Of a stretch of DNA of 49,422 bases, positions 18,145 to 26,209 are shown piece by piece. The notes under the pieces are model-generated. The model was not told the DNA's origin. It did no database searches and saw nothing but the letters and a program-made list of their open reading frames with translations. The stretch spans positions 1 through 49,422 of the forward strand of contig JAWXBM010000056.1 in the NCBI GenBank assembly GCA_034440115.1. Reading direction: 5' to 3'. Positions within the stretch are counted from its first letter, which is position 1; each line of letters starts with the position of its first letter. Source of the stretch: JAWXBM01 sp034440115 (GTDB lineage: Bacteria > Pseudomonadota > Gammaproteobacteria > Xanthomonadales > SZUA-36). A program made the translations under genes and the position numbers.

Positions 18145-19194
18145 ATGCTTAACGGAGTTGCAAGTGAACCAGTTCGGAGTAAACGCATTGCCCAATACGG
18201 CAAGACCATTCCCTACCTCTGGTGCTATAAGTTCGGTATCGTCATGACGGCTGTGCTGGCGATTGCAATGATTCATCCTCAGGCCCACGCGGCGCAGGCA
18301 TCGGCGGATCAGTTACTTCGGCTTGCCTACGACTCGGCGGCAACCGGTCAGAAGCGTGAATACTTTGTCTACCTTCCGGTTGGCTACGAAGCTGCCAGGG
18401 AAAAGCGCTGGCCGGTCATAATGTTCCTGCACGGTAATGGCCAACGGGGTGATGGTCTGGGTGATCTGGATTATGTACTCCGACATGGCCCACTGTTGGA
18501 AGCCTGGCTGCAAAAGCGCCCTCTGCCGTTCATCATCATCAGCCCACAGTTGCCATTGTTTGGTGAACTTGAAGCCATTGAAGACCGCAAGATTCATGAG
18601 CGGCCGGCTCGGCTGGAGAAGGGCGTGCCTGAGCGGAATAACGGCTATCCGTCCGCAATGCCCATACAGCGGCGTAACGCCGATGAATTTCCTCCCGGTC
18701 CACATCAGTCCTACGATCCTTTTTCTGAGCCCGCCCAACTGCCGCAAGGCTGGCATTTGATAGACGACGAAGTGATCCTGATGCTGGACCAGGTACTGGA
18801 GCAATTCCAGGCCGATCCCAGCCGGGTTTACCTGACCGGCATCAGCCTCGGCGGCTTCGGCACGTTCCACATGGCGGCGAAGTACCCTGCGCGTTGGGCA
18901 GCGATTGCGCCCATCGTAGGCGCAGGAACCAAAGCAGATGCTGCCAAGATTGCGGCCGCCAAAATTCCTGTCTGGATGTTCGGCGGCGGTAAGGATCAGG
19001 TGGTCAAACCGCATTGGTTGTATGAAACCGCACGCGCGCTTGAAGAAGGCGGTTTGCCTCTTTTACGTTTTACGGTTCATGAAGATATGGATCACGACGC
19101 CTGGAAACGCGTCTACGAGGGCAATGACCTGTTCGATTGGCTGCTGCGTTTTACCAATCTGCAGCGACCTGAATCAGAGAAGAGTGAGGACTAG
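18145..19194 (+). CDS. Exported alpha/beta hydrolase (esterase/depolymerase-like)
   Basis: Serine hydrolase of 349 residues from the ATG at 18145, which is preceded by AAGGTGG. An in-frame GTG at 18034 would only add non-conserved residues. Residues 1-50 form a long basic leader with a hydrophobic stretch ending QAHAAQA, suggesting export. YFVYLPVGYE and WPVIMFLHGNGQRGDG give the oxyanion-hole strand. The nucleophile Ser is in GISLGGFG, and VHEDMDHDAW near the C-terminus supplies the His. The overall shape resembles phospholipase/carboxylesterase or polyhydroxyalkanoate-depolymerase-like esterases. A periplasmic role in freeing an esterified substrate is inferred. It is divergent from the ThDP gene. 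Confidence 0.88.
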   Translation: MLNGVASEPVRSKRIAQYGKTIPYLWCYKFGIVMTAVLAIAMIHPQAHAAQASADQLLRLAYDSAATGQKREYFVYLPVGYEAAREKRWPVIMFLHGNGQRGDGLGDLDYVLRHGPLLEAWLQKRPLPFIIISPQLPLFGELEAIEDRKIHERPARLEKGVPERNNGYPSAMPIQRRNADEFPPGPHQSYDPFSEPAQLPQGWHLIDDEVILMLDQVLEQFQADPSRVYLTGISLGGFGTFHMAAKYPARWAAIAPIVGAGTKADAAKIAAAKIPVWMFGGGKDQVVKPHWLYETARALEEGGLPLLRFTVHEDMDHDAWKRVYEGNDLFDWLLRFTNLQRPESEKSED

Positions 19195-19251
19195 TTGAAG
19201 GACAAGAAGGCACACCGACCGACGCTTACTCCCGGTTCATCCATAAACAGT

Positions 19252-19270
19252 TATCGGCAATCTGCCGATA
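19252..19270. terminator. Hairpin between convergent genes
   Basis: TATCGGCA/TGCCGATA form a perfect 8-bp stem with an ATC loop, placed between the alpha/beta hydrolase stop and the stop of the VOC-fusion gene. No T run follows on either strand, so intrinsic termination is uncertain. Confidence 0.4.
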
Positions 19271-19274
19271 CCTG

Positions 19275-20564
19275 TCATTCGCCAGCAATCAACCATTGAA
19301 ATACTTCCACGGTATAGCCCCCGGGGTCGCGCATGATAAATGCACGGATCGGTGCTGATGGGTTGTCGTGTAGCGGCGTGACAATTTCTACTTCTGTGTG
19401 CTGCTGGATGCGCGCGTAAAAAGCATTCACATCGGCGGTGACCAGGCTGACCATCACAGAGTTCTTGGCCTGCACCTTGTGAAATGCGTCCGGACCTTCT
19501 TTTACCACGCCTACAAACGAACTTGCGGTCGTCTTGTAAAGCTGCACCCAGTCGTCCGAGTAAGCAAGCTCAAGCCCCATGATCTCTCCGTAAAAGCGTG
19601 TGGCAGGGCCCAGTTCCGGGTAATAGAGCATGGTGTAGTGCTGATCGAAAAGCTGTGACCCTGGCGGGTTCGGCGGCAGAATTTCAACATCCATACGGTC
19701 AGTTTGTCCTGTATCCATGGGGGGTTGTTTGTCGGGGCAGGCAGCACCGGCCACGCCTTTGGTTTTCATGTCCAGATAGGTTGCCGTTGCATAGGATGTA
19801 AAGCCCGGAGTCTGTCCGGCCATGACACTGTCTACCACGTGTGGAAACTCAACGAACATGGAATAGGGTTCACCCGGCCGCAGCAATTCAGCTGGCACCG
19901 AGACTGCGCGTACATCATGCTGCATATTGGCTACATCACCAAATGGCAGGCCAGTGTGATACAGCCGCTCACCATGACAGTCGGCCACTACCACGAAAAT
20001 CATGTCATCAACGATACCACGGGGGTCCAGTTGGCCATTGGAGTAGTCGCTCCAACGAATCTCCAGGTCCATGTCAGGGTCGATTTCCACTGGTGAGATA
20101 TCCTGCCCGTCTTGCGCCAGGCTGATGCGGATGGGCGCCGGGATATCGGTTTGGCCATCCGGTCCCGCCAGTGACATCTGTGCCGAAATCTTGCCATCGT
20201 TACGGGTCATGATGGCAAAATCATAGAGGCCATTCGGGTGCCGCACATCTACGGCCTCCACGCTATCAAAATGCCCGCCTTCGTAATAGAAGTTGCTGCC
20301 GCGGTTCTCGTATTCCAGCACGGCTGCATCCTGCCCTTCCAGGCGCATGCTGGCACTGAGAATTTCTCCGTTCGGGTAGGGAAACACTTCCGCGAAGAAA
20401 TGATAGTTGAGCAGACTCAGGCTGCCATTCGCGGCTTGGGCGTAGTTGTTGGACTTTACCAGCACAAAAAACTGAATATCCCGGTCAGTGGGCGAATCGT
20501 GCTCAGCGTTGGCCGGCCCGGCTACCAGTGTGGCAAGCATCAACAGGCTGGTCAGAAGTCTCAT
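19275..20564 (-). CDS. Exported protein: uncharacterised N-terminal domain fused to a VOC domain
   Basis: Protein of 429 residues from the ATG at 20564, which has GAGGAG eight bases upstream. A longer frame to 20627 exists but adds a basic non-signal tail. The signal peptide MRLLTSLLML...GPANA is cut near residue 20. Residues ~30-290 form an unrecognised beta-rich domain homologous to the neighbouring protein at 20628-21500; shared segments are IQFFVLVK/ITFFVIGK, HFFAEVF/SFFAEIF and DDMIFVVV/DDLIFVIL followed by H(T/S)G(L/R)PF. Residues ~308-429 are a glyoxalase-like VOC module, from QHYTMLYYPELGPATRFYG to RDPGGYTVEVFQW. A VOC domain in an exported protein is unusual. Function unknown; extracytoplasmic binding or chemistry on a small molecule is a guess. 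Confidence 0.85.
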   Translation of the reverse strand: MRLLTSLLMLATLVAGPANAEHDSPTDRDIQFFVLVKSNNYAQAANGSLSLLNYHFFAEVFPYPNGEILSASMRLEGQDAAVLEYENRGSNFYYEGGHFDSVEAVDVRHPNGLYDFAIMTRNDGKISAQMSLAGPDGQTDIPAPIRISLAQDGQDISPVEIDPDMDLEIRWSDYSNGQLDPRGIVDDMIFVVVADCHGERLYHTGLPFGDVANMQHDVRAVSVPAELLRPGEPYSMFVEFPHVVDSVMAGQTPGFTSYATATYLDMKTKGVAGAACPDKQPPMDTGQTDRMDVEILPPNPPGSQLFDQHYTMLYYPELGPATRFYGEIMGLELAYSDDWVQLYKTTASSFVGVVKEGPDAFHKVQAKNSVMVSLVTADVNAFYARIQQHTEVEIVTPLHDNPSAPIRAFIMRDPGGYTVEVFQWLIAGE

Positions 20565-20627
20565 CAAAATTCTCCTCAACAATTTGCGACCCGGCGCAAT
20601 CAGTTTCGTGATGATTTGCCCCATCAC

Positions 20628-21500
20628 TCAGCCCGGGTTTTCTCCTTCTGCTCCAGCGCAACTCCGGTTTTCATCAGCCGTTCCGCTCAGGGTGGAAACA
20701 GACATTTTGGTGGTAACTGCCCGGGTTGTCATCGCAATAATGCCGCTGTACGTGCGGGTATCATCGAGAATCGCGTGCTCGACGGTGAGTGCATAGATGT
20801 GCCCCGCGGCAAGGATATCTGCGGGAATGATGAACTTGTCCGAAGCATAGGTAAGAAACGGTTTGTTCTCGAACGGACGTCCGCTGTGCGCAATCCGGAT
20901 ACCGTCTTCATTGGTAAGAATCACGAAAATCAGGTCATCCAGCAAGCCGTTGGGGTCGGCCCCGCCCTCGTCGAAACGGCTCCATGTAACTTGAAGATCC
21001 TGATTCGGGTCAATTGACGAGCAGGTTCTGGAGCCCCCCTGGCTGAGTATGATCAGAGGCGCTTGGGGCAGGGAATCGCCCCGGAAAAGCAGCTTTGCTT
21101 CCTGAACTGGACCACTAGGCGTGTTAAATGAAATCTGATATTCACCGTCCGGAAAGTCGGCCTGCAGGGCCGCGAAATCGGCATATCGCTCTTTACCGGT
21201 AATCTTCAGGAGGTTGTCGCGCTCGCCGCCTTCCACCTGGCGGTAATCCACAAAAGGGATGTCTTCGCCACCCGGCAGTGTCATCCGGCCATTGCTGGCA
21301 TCGCCATCCTGGCTGAGAAATATTTCGGCAAAAAACGAAAAGTCCACCGGAGTCTGCTCGCCAGAATCATCCTGACTATAACTGGCATGTTTGCCGATGA
21401 CGAAAAACGTTATGTCATCCTGTTGCGCCTGCAACGGTGAGGCAATCACCATCAATATGAACAGGCTGCTACGCGAGAAGTGTTTGAGAATTGCGTGCAT
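20628..21500 (-). CDS. Exported protein of unknown function, paralogue of the VOC fusion
   Basis: Protein of 290 residues with a signal peptide ending SPLQAQQ near residue 25 and an excellent GGAGG site before the ATG. I do not recognise the family. The mature part aligns by eye along its length with residues 30-290 of the downstream neighbour: DITFFVIGK, FSFFAEIFLSQDGDASNGRMTLPG, FPDGEYQISF, DPNQDLQVTWSRFDEGGADPNGLLDDLIFVIL and IPADILAAGHIYALTVEHAI. There is one Cys pair candidate (SRTCSS and NRSCAG), which might form a periplasmic disulfide. It lacks the VOC domain. It is followed after 63 bp by the VOC-fusion gene, indicating tandem duplication. Transcribed with the ManD unit or from its own promoter in the 112-bp upstream gap. 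Confidence 0.82.
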   Translation of the reverse strand: MHAILKHFSRSSLFILMVIASPLQAQQDDITFFVIGKHASYSQDDSGEQTPVDFSFFAEIFLSQDGDASNGRMTLPGGEDIPFVDYRQVEGGERDNLLKITGKERYADFAALQADFPDGEYQISFNTPSGPVQEAKLLFRGDSLPQAPLIILSQGGSRTCSSIDPNQDLQVTWSRFDEGGADPNGLLDDLIFVILTNEDGIRIAHSGRPFENKPFLTYASDKFIIPADILAAGHIYALTVEHAILDDTRTYSGIIAMTTRAVTTKMSVSTLSGTADENRSCAGAEGENPG

Positions 21501-21612
21501 GAAGACCTCCAGGCAATCGGGACTGCGCCAATGCTAGCATGGCGGCTTATTCCGGCGACACAATCTGTAATAGCTCGAGGTCAGCTGCATTTTCGCGCAT
21601 GGGTTATAAGGT

Positions 21613-21867
21613 TCAGCCCGTTACACGATCTTTGCGCCGGTGCCGGCGACGGTAGCGAATCAGGAAAAACGGAAAGCCCAGGAAATAGACCCACACCATC
21701 GGGTTCACCAGTGCCTTTGCCAGCCCGGAAAGAACATCATCCGGGCTGACATAGACTTTGCTTTGCATGGCTTGGTCAGGGTCTGAATGCACGATGAGGT
21801 GATCTTTTTTGTATTCGAATTTACCAAATACAAAATCAATATCGGCGAGTTTGCTTCTGACCTTCAT
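21613..21867 (-). CDS. Small single-pass membrane protein of unknown function
   Basis: An 84-residue protein. A charged N-terminal part (KLADIDFVFGKFEYKKDHL) is followed by one hydrophobic segment of about 20 residues (MVWVYFLGFPFFLI) and a strongly basic tail RYRRRHRRKDR, expected to stay in the cytoplasm. AGGAAA precedes the ATG, and the gene begins 20 bp after the nitrilase-family stop. These features support a real gene despite its size. No family is recognised. The conserved position between an amidohydrolase and two exported proteins could mean an accessory membrane role, which is unproven. Confidence 0.65.
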   Translation of the reverse strand: MKVRSKLADIDFVFGKFEYKKDHLIVHSDPDQAMQSKVYVSPDDVLSGLAKALVNPMVWVYFLGFPFFLIRYRRRHRRKDRVTG

Positions 21868-21887
21868 GCTGTTTTCCTGTTAGGGCC

Positions 21888-23042
21888 CTAGCTTTTGCGT
21901 AAACGACCGGTGGATTGTGCATATTCAATGCGTTTCTGCAACAATTCAGAAATATCTTCTGGGGCGTAACCTGCCGGTGGCGTGAACTGGCCGCGTGCGT
22001 AGAGGTCGTCGAACACTTCCTTACAGATAGTGATCTTCTCCGACAGAGTCTTTGGCGGGTTGCCGCTGGGGAAGCGGTTTGGCGGATAAATGGGCTTTTC
22101 ATATATCTGTCGAAATCCTTCCGTACGCATATCAACCCAGCAATTGTGATTGGTGCGGGTGCGATATTGGCGCAGTGCTTCAATATCAATCGTGCAGGCC
22201 AACACCTGTTCCGCCGGATAAGGCGCTTCACGCATCACCATACCGGTGTAATCAATGGCAAAAGACCGGCCGGGGCAAAAAGCCTTGGGGTAAAACTCGT
22301 AGTTTACCGAACCCCAATTGGAGCCCAGCAGATAAGCCATATTGTCGTGTGCACGGGTGCGCCGGGTGAACATCCAGAAGTCCCAGGGCTCGTTCACACC
22401 TTCTACTTCCTGAATGGCTCCAGGATGGCAGATTATTTCGGCGCCATTAAAGCCCAGTGCGCGGGAAACTTCCGGCGTACAACCATCGTGGCAGGTCATG
22501 GTGCCCAGCTTGCCGATTTCGGTATCAATCACCGGAAACAGATCTTTTATGTCGCCGCCGAGTTTTTCGCAATACTCATCAAAAATATCGTGCGGGCTGG
22601 TGCCCAGGCCGATTGATGCCGGGATATGCCATTTGTGGTATTTCAACACCACATCGCCCGAAGGACCCACGATAAAGTTGGTGTTGAACCAGCGATCCGG
22701 GAACTCGGGTACCATTTCCATGACGCCACCGCCACAGATGTACATGCCGTACTGCTTGGCTATTTCACCCAGTTGATCAATCTCGGGGCCGGGAATGGTG
22801 ACGGCCTTTTTCATCGCATCTGCAATGCCAGTTTCGCCTTTGCCAGGCGTGCCCACGCCCTGCAGGAAGTACTCGGGGAGTACCACCAGGCGGACTGGCA
22901 CTTCCCAGAAATAACCCACACCAAAGTGGATCAGGTTCTTGATGCGGTCGAGGTTCTTCTGAATACCTGCGCGGTCGCTGACCACAGTGACTTCCGGTTG
23001 GATTATCAGCGCTGTGTAAGGGTCTATTCGTTGTTGTTTCAT
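21888..23042 (-). CDS. Carbon-nitrogen hydrolase (nitrilase superfamily amidohydrolase)
   Basis: Hydrolase of 384 residues cleaving a C-N bond of an amide or nitrile. The catalytic triad is visible as E57 (LPEYF), K137 (KYHKWH) and C184 (MTCHDGCTPE). A second Glu segment, GAIQEVEGVNEPW, lies beyond it. The C-terminal extension beyond ~300 residues is long for the family and contains a TRTNHNCWVDMRTEG stretch, as in formamidase/aliphatic-amidase-like members. AGGAA precedes the ATG. It is downstream of the CrtI-like flavoprotein and ManD in one minus-strand array. Amide hydrolysis of a nitrogen-containing substrate is expected; which one is unknown. Confidence 0.92.
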   Translation of the reverse strand: MKQQRIDPYTALIIQPEVTVVSDRAGIQKNLDRIKNLIHFGVGYFWEVPVRLVVLPEYFLQGVGTPGKGETGIADAMKKAVTIPGPEIDQLGEIAKQYGMYICGGGVMEMVPEFPDRWFNTNFIVGPSGDVVLKYHKWHIPASIGLGTSPHDIFDEYCEKLGGDIKDLFPVIDTEIGKLGTMTCHDGCTPEVSRALGFNGAEIICHPGAIQEVEGVNEPWDFWMFTRRTRAHDNMAYLLGSNWGSVNYEFYPKAFCPGRSFAIDYTGMVMREAPYPAEQVLACTIDIEALRQYRTRTNHNCWVDMRTEGFRQIYEKPIYPPNRFPSGNPPKTLSEKITICKEVFDDLYARGQFTPPAGYAPEDISELLQKRIEYAQSTGRLRKS

Positions 23043-23120
23043 GCTCTATTCCTGATTAATAAGGTGATGGGTCTAGCCAGCCAGTTCAAAAACTACTATC
23101 GGCCAAGCTTCAAAATCGGC

Positions 23121-24704
23121 TCAGAAATCAAAATCGTCGTCTTCTTCGCGGACGCCAAGGTCCAGCAAAATTTCGTCGGCTGCAATAGTGCCCATGCCGC
23201 ATATGCCGCCACCGGGGTGGCAGGATGGGCCGGTCATGTAGAGATTCTTCAGCGGACCGCGGTATTGCGAATAGTTCGGGAATGGCCGGAAGGCACCCAT
23301 CTGCGCCAGGGTGCGTTCGCCGCCGGTAGTGACGCCGCGATTGAAGCACAGATTGGCGCGCGCCAGGCTGGGTCCGGTTTCCACATACTCGGCCATGATG
23401 TTGTCTGGCGTCATGTTGTTGGTGTAATTCTGCAGTTGCTTCAGCAACACATCGCGGCAATACGCCGGGCCCAATGCTTCCCAGTCTTCACCGCTGGCCA
23501 GATCAACCGGTACAAAAGTATCCATGATCAGGGTGTGTTTGCCTTCCGGCGCACGAGTCGGGTCCATAGTGGTCCAGGCTGCGGTCCACAGGAACGGATC
23601 GCTGGGTTGCTGGCCGGCTGCTATTTCCAGGTACTGCTTGTCGATGTCGGCGACGGTGCCGAAAATGCGCTGAAATGGGGTTTTGTTCATGGCGGCACCG
23701 GACTTGAATTCCGGAGCCTCATGCAGAGCGTAGTGCACCCTGGCAATGGTGATGTCACCAAATTTGAATCTGCGCACCATGTCCTTGAAACCGGATGGTA
23801 ATTCGTCGTCGGCGAAGCCGGTGAGATAGGTCTGGTAAGGGTCCAGGCCGCTGACCACCGCTTTGTCGGCGAGAATCTCTTCGCCACTTTCCAGCCGCAC
23901 GCCTTTACAGACACCTTTCTCCGCAATGAAACTGCGCACAGTCACTCCGGTACGCACCGTGCCACCATGGGCCTCGATATAGCGCTGCATAGACACTGCC
24001 AGCATACCGCTGCCGCCTTCGGGTATGGACTGGCCAAAATAGTGGATGCTCGGAATCATCACATAAAAGCCAGCCGCTGTACCCAGTTGTTCGGGCGGTG
24101 ATTGCGGCGCCATGGCCCAGCCCAGAATAAAGGCTCGCACATGGTCGTTTTCGAAATTTTCCAGGGTGAATTGGCGTGAGCTCAGCTGAAAATTCCGTAG
24201 CCGGTTCATGCCTTCTGGATTCTGCTCCAGGCCCTGGTACAGGTAGCTGGGCGGTGCCGGAGGTGAAAACATGCCTTTGACCACACCGTCCTTGATTTCG
24301 CCGAATTCTTCGTAAATCTCGCGATAGCGTTTGGCATCGCCGCGCGAATACTCGGCTATGGTGTCGCAGGTCTTATCGACATCCTTATACACAATGATGC
24401 CCTGGCCTTCGTACTTGTTGGGGTGGCCGGTAATGTGGTCTTCAGAGAAGATGTATTTGAGGCCGTGCTTCTCCAATTCAGGGCGCAGTTTCTGGAACGC
24501 CGGGTTCAGGTGTATCCATACATGCGAAGAGCCAAACGGATCGTGTTTGAAACCGGGCAAAGTCAATTCCCGGGTCAGCACTCCGCCTCCCACCCAGTCA
24601 TTGCGCTCAACCACCAGCACTTTCAAGCCGCTGCCAACCAGAACGGCTGCACAAATCAGGCCGTTGTGGCCCCCACCTGCAATAATTACGTCGTAATCTG
24701 CCAT
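23121..24704 (-). CDS. FAD-dependent oxidoreductase, CrtI/phytoene-desaturase-like
   Basis: Flavoprotein of 527 residues from the ATG at 24704, preceded by CGGAG. The same frame is open far upstream, into the ManD gene, but that extension is antisense-like noise. The dinucleotide-binding motif DVIIAGGGHNGLICAAVL is at the N-terminus (GGGHNG at 10-15), followed by VVERNDWVGGG. The C-terminal NLYMTGPSCHPGGGICGMGTIAADEILLD segment is the second FAD signature of the CrtI-like amine-oxidase clan. No carotenoid genes are nearby, so carotenoid synthesis is unlikely; desaturation or oxidation of a catabolic intermediate is more plausible. The gene starts 28 bp after the ManD stop. Confidence 0.9.
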   Translation of the reverse strand: MADYDVIIAGGGHNGLICAAVLVGSGLKVLVVERNDWVGGGVLTRELTLPGFKHDPFGSSHVWIHLNPAFQKLRPELEKHGLKYIFSEDHITGHPNKYEGQGIIVYKDVDKTCDTIAEYSRGDAKRYREIYEEFGEIKDGVVKGMFSPPAPPSYLYQGLEQNPEGMNRLRNFQLSSRQFTLENFENDHVRAFILGWAMAPQSPPEQLGTAAGFYVMIPSIHYFGQSIPEGGSGMLAVSMQRYIEAHGGTVRTGVTVRSFIAEKGVCKGVRLESGEEILADKAVVSGLDPYQTYLTGFADDELPSGFKDMVRRFKFGDITIARVHYALHEAPEFKSGAAMNKTPFQRIFGTVADIDKQYLEIAAGQQPSDPFLWTAAWTTMDPTRAPEGKHTLIMDTFVPVDLASGEDWEALGPAYCRDVLLKQLQNYTNNMTPDNIMAEYVETGPSLARANLCFNRGVTTGGERTLAQMGAFRPFPNYSQYRGPLKNLYMTGPSCHPGGGICGMGTIAADEILLDLGVREEDDDFDF

Positions 24705-24732
24705 GAACTCCGAAACCTCAGCCTTTGAATCA

Positions 24733-25941
24733 TTACCAATGCCACATGGTGCCATCCTGCAGCCGGTTGACCGGCAGGTAGGCACGTTTGTAGGGATACT
24801 TGGCGGCCAGGGATTCATCGATATCCACGCCGTGCCCAGGCGTTTCGCCCGCCAGCAGATAGCCATCCTCAAACCGATAATCGTGCGGAAATACCTCGTC
24901 CGTGGCCTCGGTGTGCCGCATATATTCCTGAATGCCGAAGTTGGGCACCCACGTATCAAAATGCAGAGCCGCACCCATACAAACCGGTGACAAATCCGTG
25001 GCGCCGTGGCAGCCGGTCTTGATGTGGTACAAGGCCGCGAAGTCCGCAATCCGGCGCAGATGAGTTATGCCACCGGCGTGCACCACGGTGCTGCGGATGT
25101 AGTCGATCAACTGTTCTTCGACCAGGGTTTTGCAATCCCAGATGGTGTTGAACACTTCGCCCACAGCCAGTGGTGTAACCGTGTGCTGACGAATCAGTCG
25201 AAAGCCTTCCTGGTTCTCAGCCGGAACAGCATCTTCCAGCCAGAACAAGCGGTACTCTTCCAGTGATTTACCAACCCGGGCGGCCTCAATCGGGGTTAAG
25301 CGGTGATGCACATCGTGTAGCAGATGCAGATCAAAGCCAAATTGTTCACGCAACTTGGCAAACAACTTCGGTACATGATCGATGTAGCGTTCAGTCGACC
25401 AGGTATTTTCGGTGGGCATATCAGCATCGGCAGGTTCATAGAACATCTTGTCCTGCGAAACCCCGTAGGTGCTGTCCAGCCCTGGAACGCCGCATTGAGC
25501 GCGAATGGCCTTGTAGCCCAACTCGCGATAACGTGCCACTTCTGAGCAGGTTTCCGCTATATCGCGGCCATTGGCATGGCCATAAACCATCACGCCTTTG
25601 CGTGAACGCCCCCCCAGCAACTGGTACAGAGGCAAGCCAGCAATCTTGGCCTTGATATCCCACAAAGCCGTATCAATGGCTGCAATAGCCGACATGGTGA
25701 CCGGCCCACGACGCCAATAGGCCCCGCGATAGAGGTATTGCCAAATGTCTTCGCTTTGCTGGGGATCACGCCCGATCAGGCAAGGGCCAACATGGTCCTG
25801 AAGGTAGCTTGCAACAGCCAATTCACGGCCATTCAGGGTGGCATCGCCTATGCCATGGATGCTCTCGTCGGTGAGGATTTTCACCGTCACAAAGTTTCGA
25901 TCAGGACAGCTAACTATGACTTTGACTTCGGTAATTTTCAT
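24733..25941 (-). CDS. manD: Mannonate dehydratase, enolase superfamily (ManD)
   Basis: Mg-dependent dehydratase of 402 residues converting D-mannonate (or D-gluconate in some relatives) to 2-keto-3-deoxy-gluconate. Near-diagnostic segments are NFVTVKI, IGDATLNGRELAVASYL, WQYLYRGAYWRRGPVTM, VYGHANG, LLHDVHHRLTP (metal Asp), FWLEDAVPAENQ (metal Glu), LAVGEVFNTIWD (metal Glu) and the terminal LQDGTMW. CHGATDLSPV carries Ala where I recall Pro in low-efficiency/gluconate-type relatives, which favours true mannonate activity; that point is from memory. It is first gene of the minus-strand array to 19.3 kb. A perfect GTTTATATATAAAC site lies 88 bp upstream. Confidence 0.92.
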   Translation of the reverse strand: MKITEVKVIVSCPDRNFVTVKILTDESIHGIGDATLNGRELAVASYLQDHVGPCLIGRDPQQSEDIWQYLYRGAYWRRGPVTMSAIAAIDTALWDIKAKIAGLPLYQLLGGRSRKGVMVYGHANGRDIAETCSEVARYRELGYKAIRAQCGVPGLDSTYGVSQDKMFYEPADADMPTENTWSTERYIDHVPKLFAKLREQFGFDLHLLHDVHHRLTPIEAARVGKSLEEYRLFWLEDAVPAENQEGFRLIRQHTVTPLAVGEVFNTIWDCKTLVEEQLIDYIRSTVVHAGGITHLRRIADFAALYHIKTGCHGATDLSPVCMGAALHFDTWVPNFGIQEYMRHTEATDEVFPHDYRFEDGYLLAGETPGHGVDIDESLAAKYPYKRAYLPVNRLQDGTMWHW

Positions 25942-26028
25942 CTCAACGCGTTTGCAATCCCGCCATCACAGGGCTCAGTATATTTTGGGCATCTGCCAGC
26001 AACAAAGCCTACGATGCATCGCAAACCA

Positions 26029-26042
26029 GTTTATATATAAAC
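26029..26042. promoter_or_regulatory. Perfect palindromic operator GTTTATATATAAAC upstream of manD
   Basis: Identical in all 14 bp to 18007-18020 and lying 88 bp upstream of the manD ATG, with an A/T-rich flank (TTTTAAAA) on the far side. A second copy with a different centre is 101 bp further on (26144), so the divergent manD/aminotransferase region holds two sites, one for each direction. Confidence 0.72.
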
Positions 26043-26137
26043 TTTTAAAAAATCCACTGTTGGTCGGCACTTGTAAGCAGCCATCGTTAAGTGGCTGCCG
26101 GACATTCAGTACATTTAAAGACCTAGCTGGTTCAGGT

Positions 26138-26157
26138 TATAATGTTTACACTTAAAC
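26138..26157 (+). promoter_or_regulatory. TATAAT -10 box abutted by GTTTACACTTAAAC operator
   Basis: A consensus TATAAT (26138-26143) is followed without a gap by GTTTACACTTAAAC (26144-26157). The latter shares both perfect half-sites GTTTA and TAAAC with the other operators but has a different four-base centre. TTTAAA at 26114-26119 is a possible -35. The expected transcription start falls inside the operator, a classic repressor position, about 55 bp before the aminotransferase ATG. Confidence 0.68.
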
Positions 26158-26209
26158 CAATTTACTCAGGCTGCATATCGTGGTGTGCGGCCCGCCAGGG
26201 AGTCAGTAC

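Noticed and set aside
24705..25049. N-terminal extension of the CrtI-like flavoprotein
   Set aside because: It overlaps the ManD coding sequence in another frame; the FAD motif and a ribosome site support the ATG at 24704.
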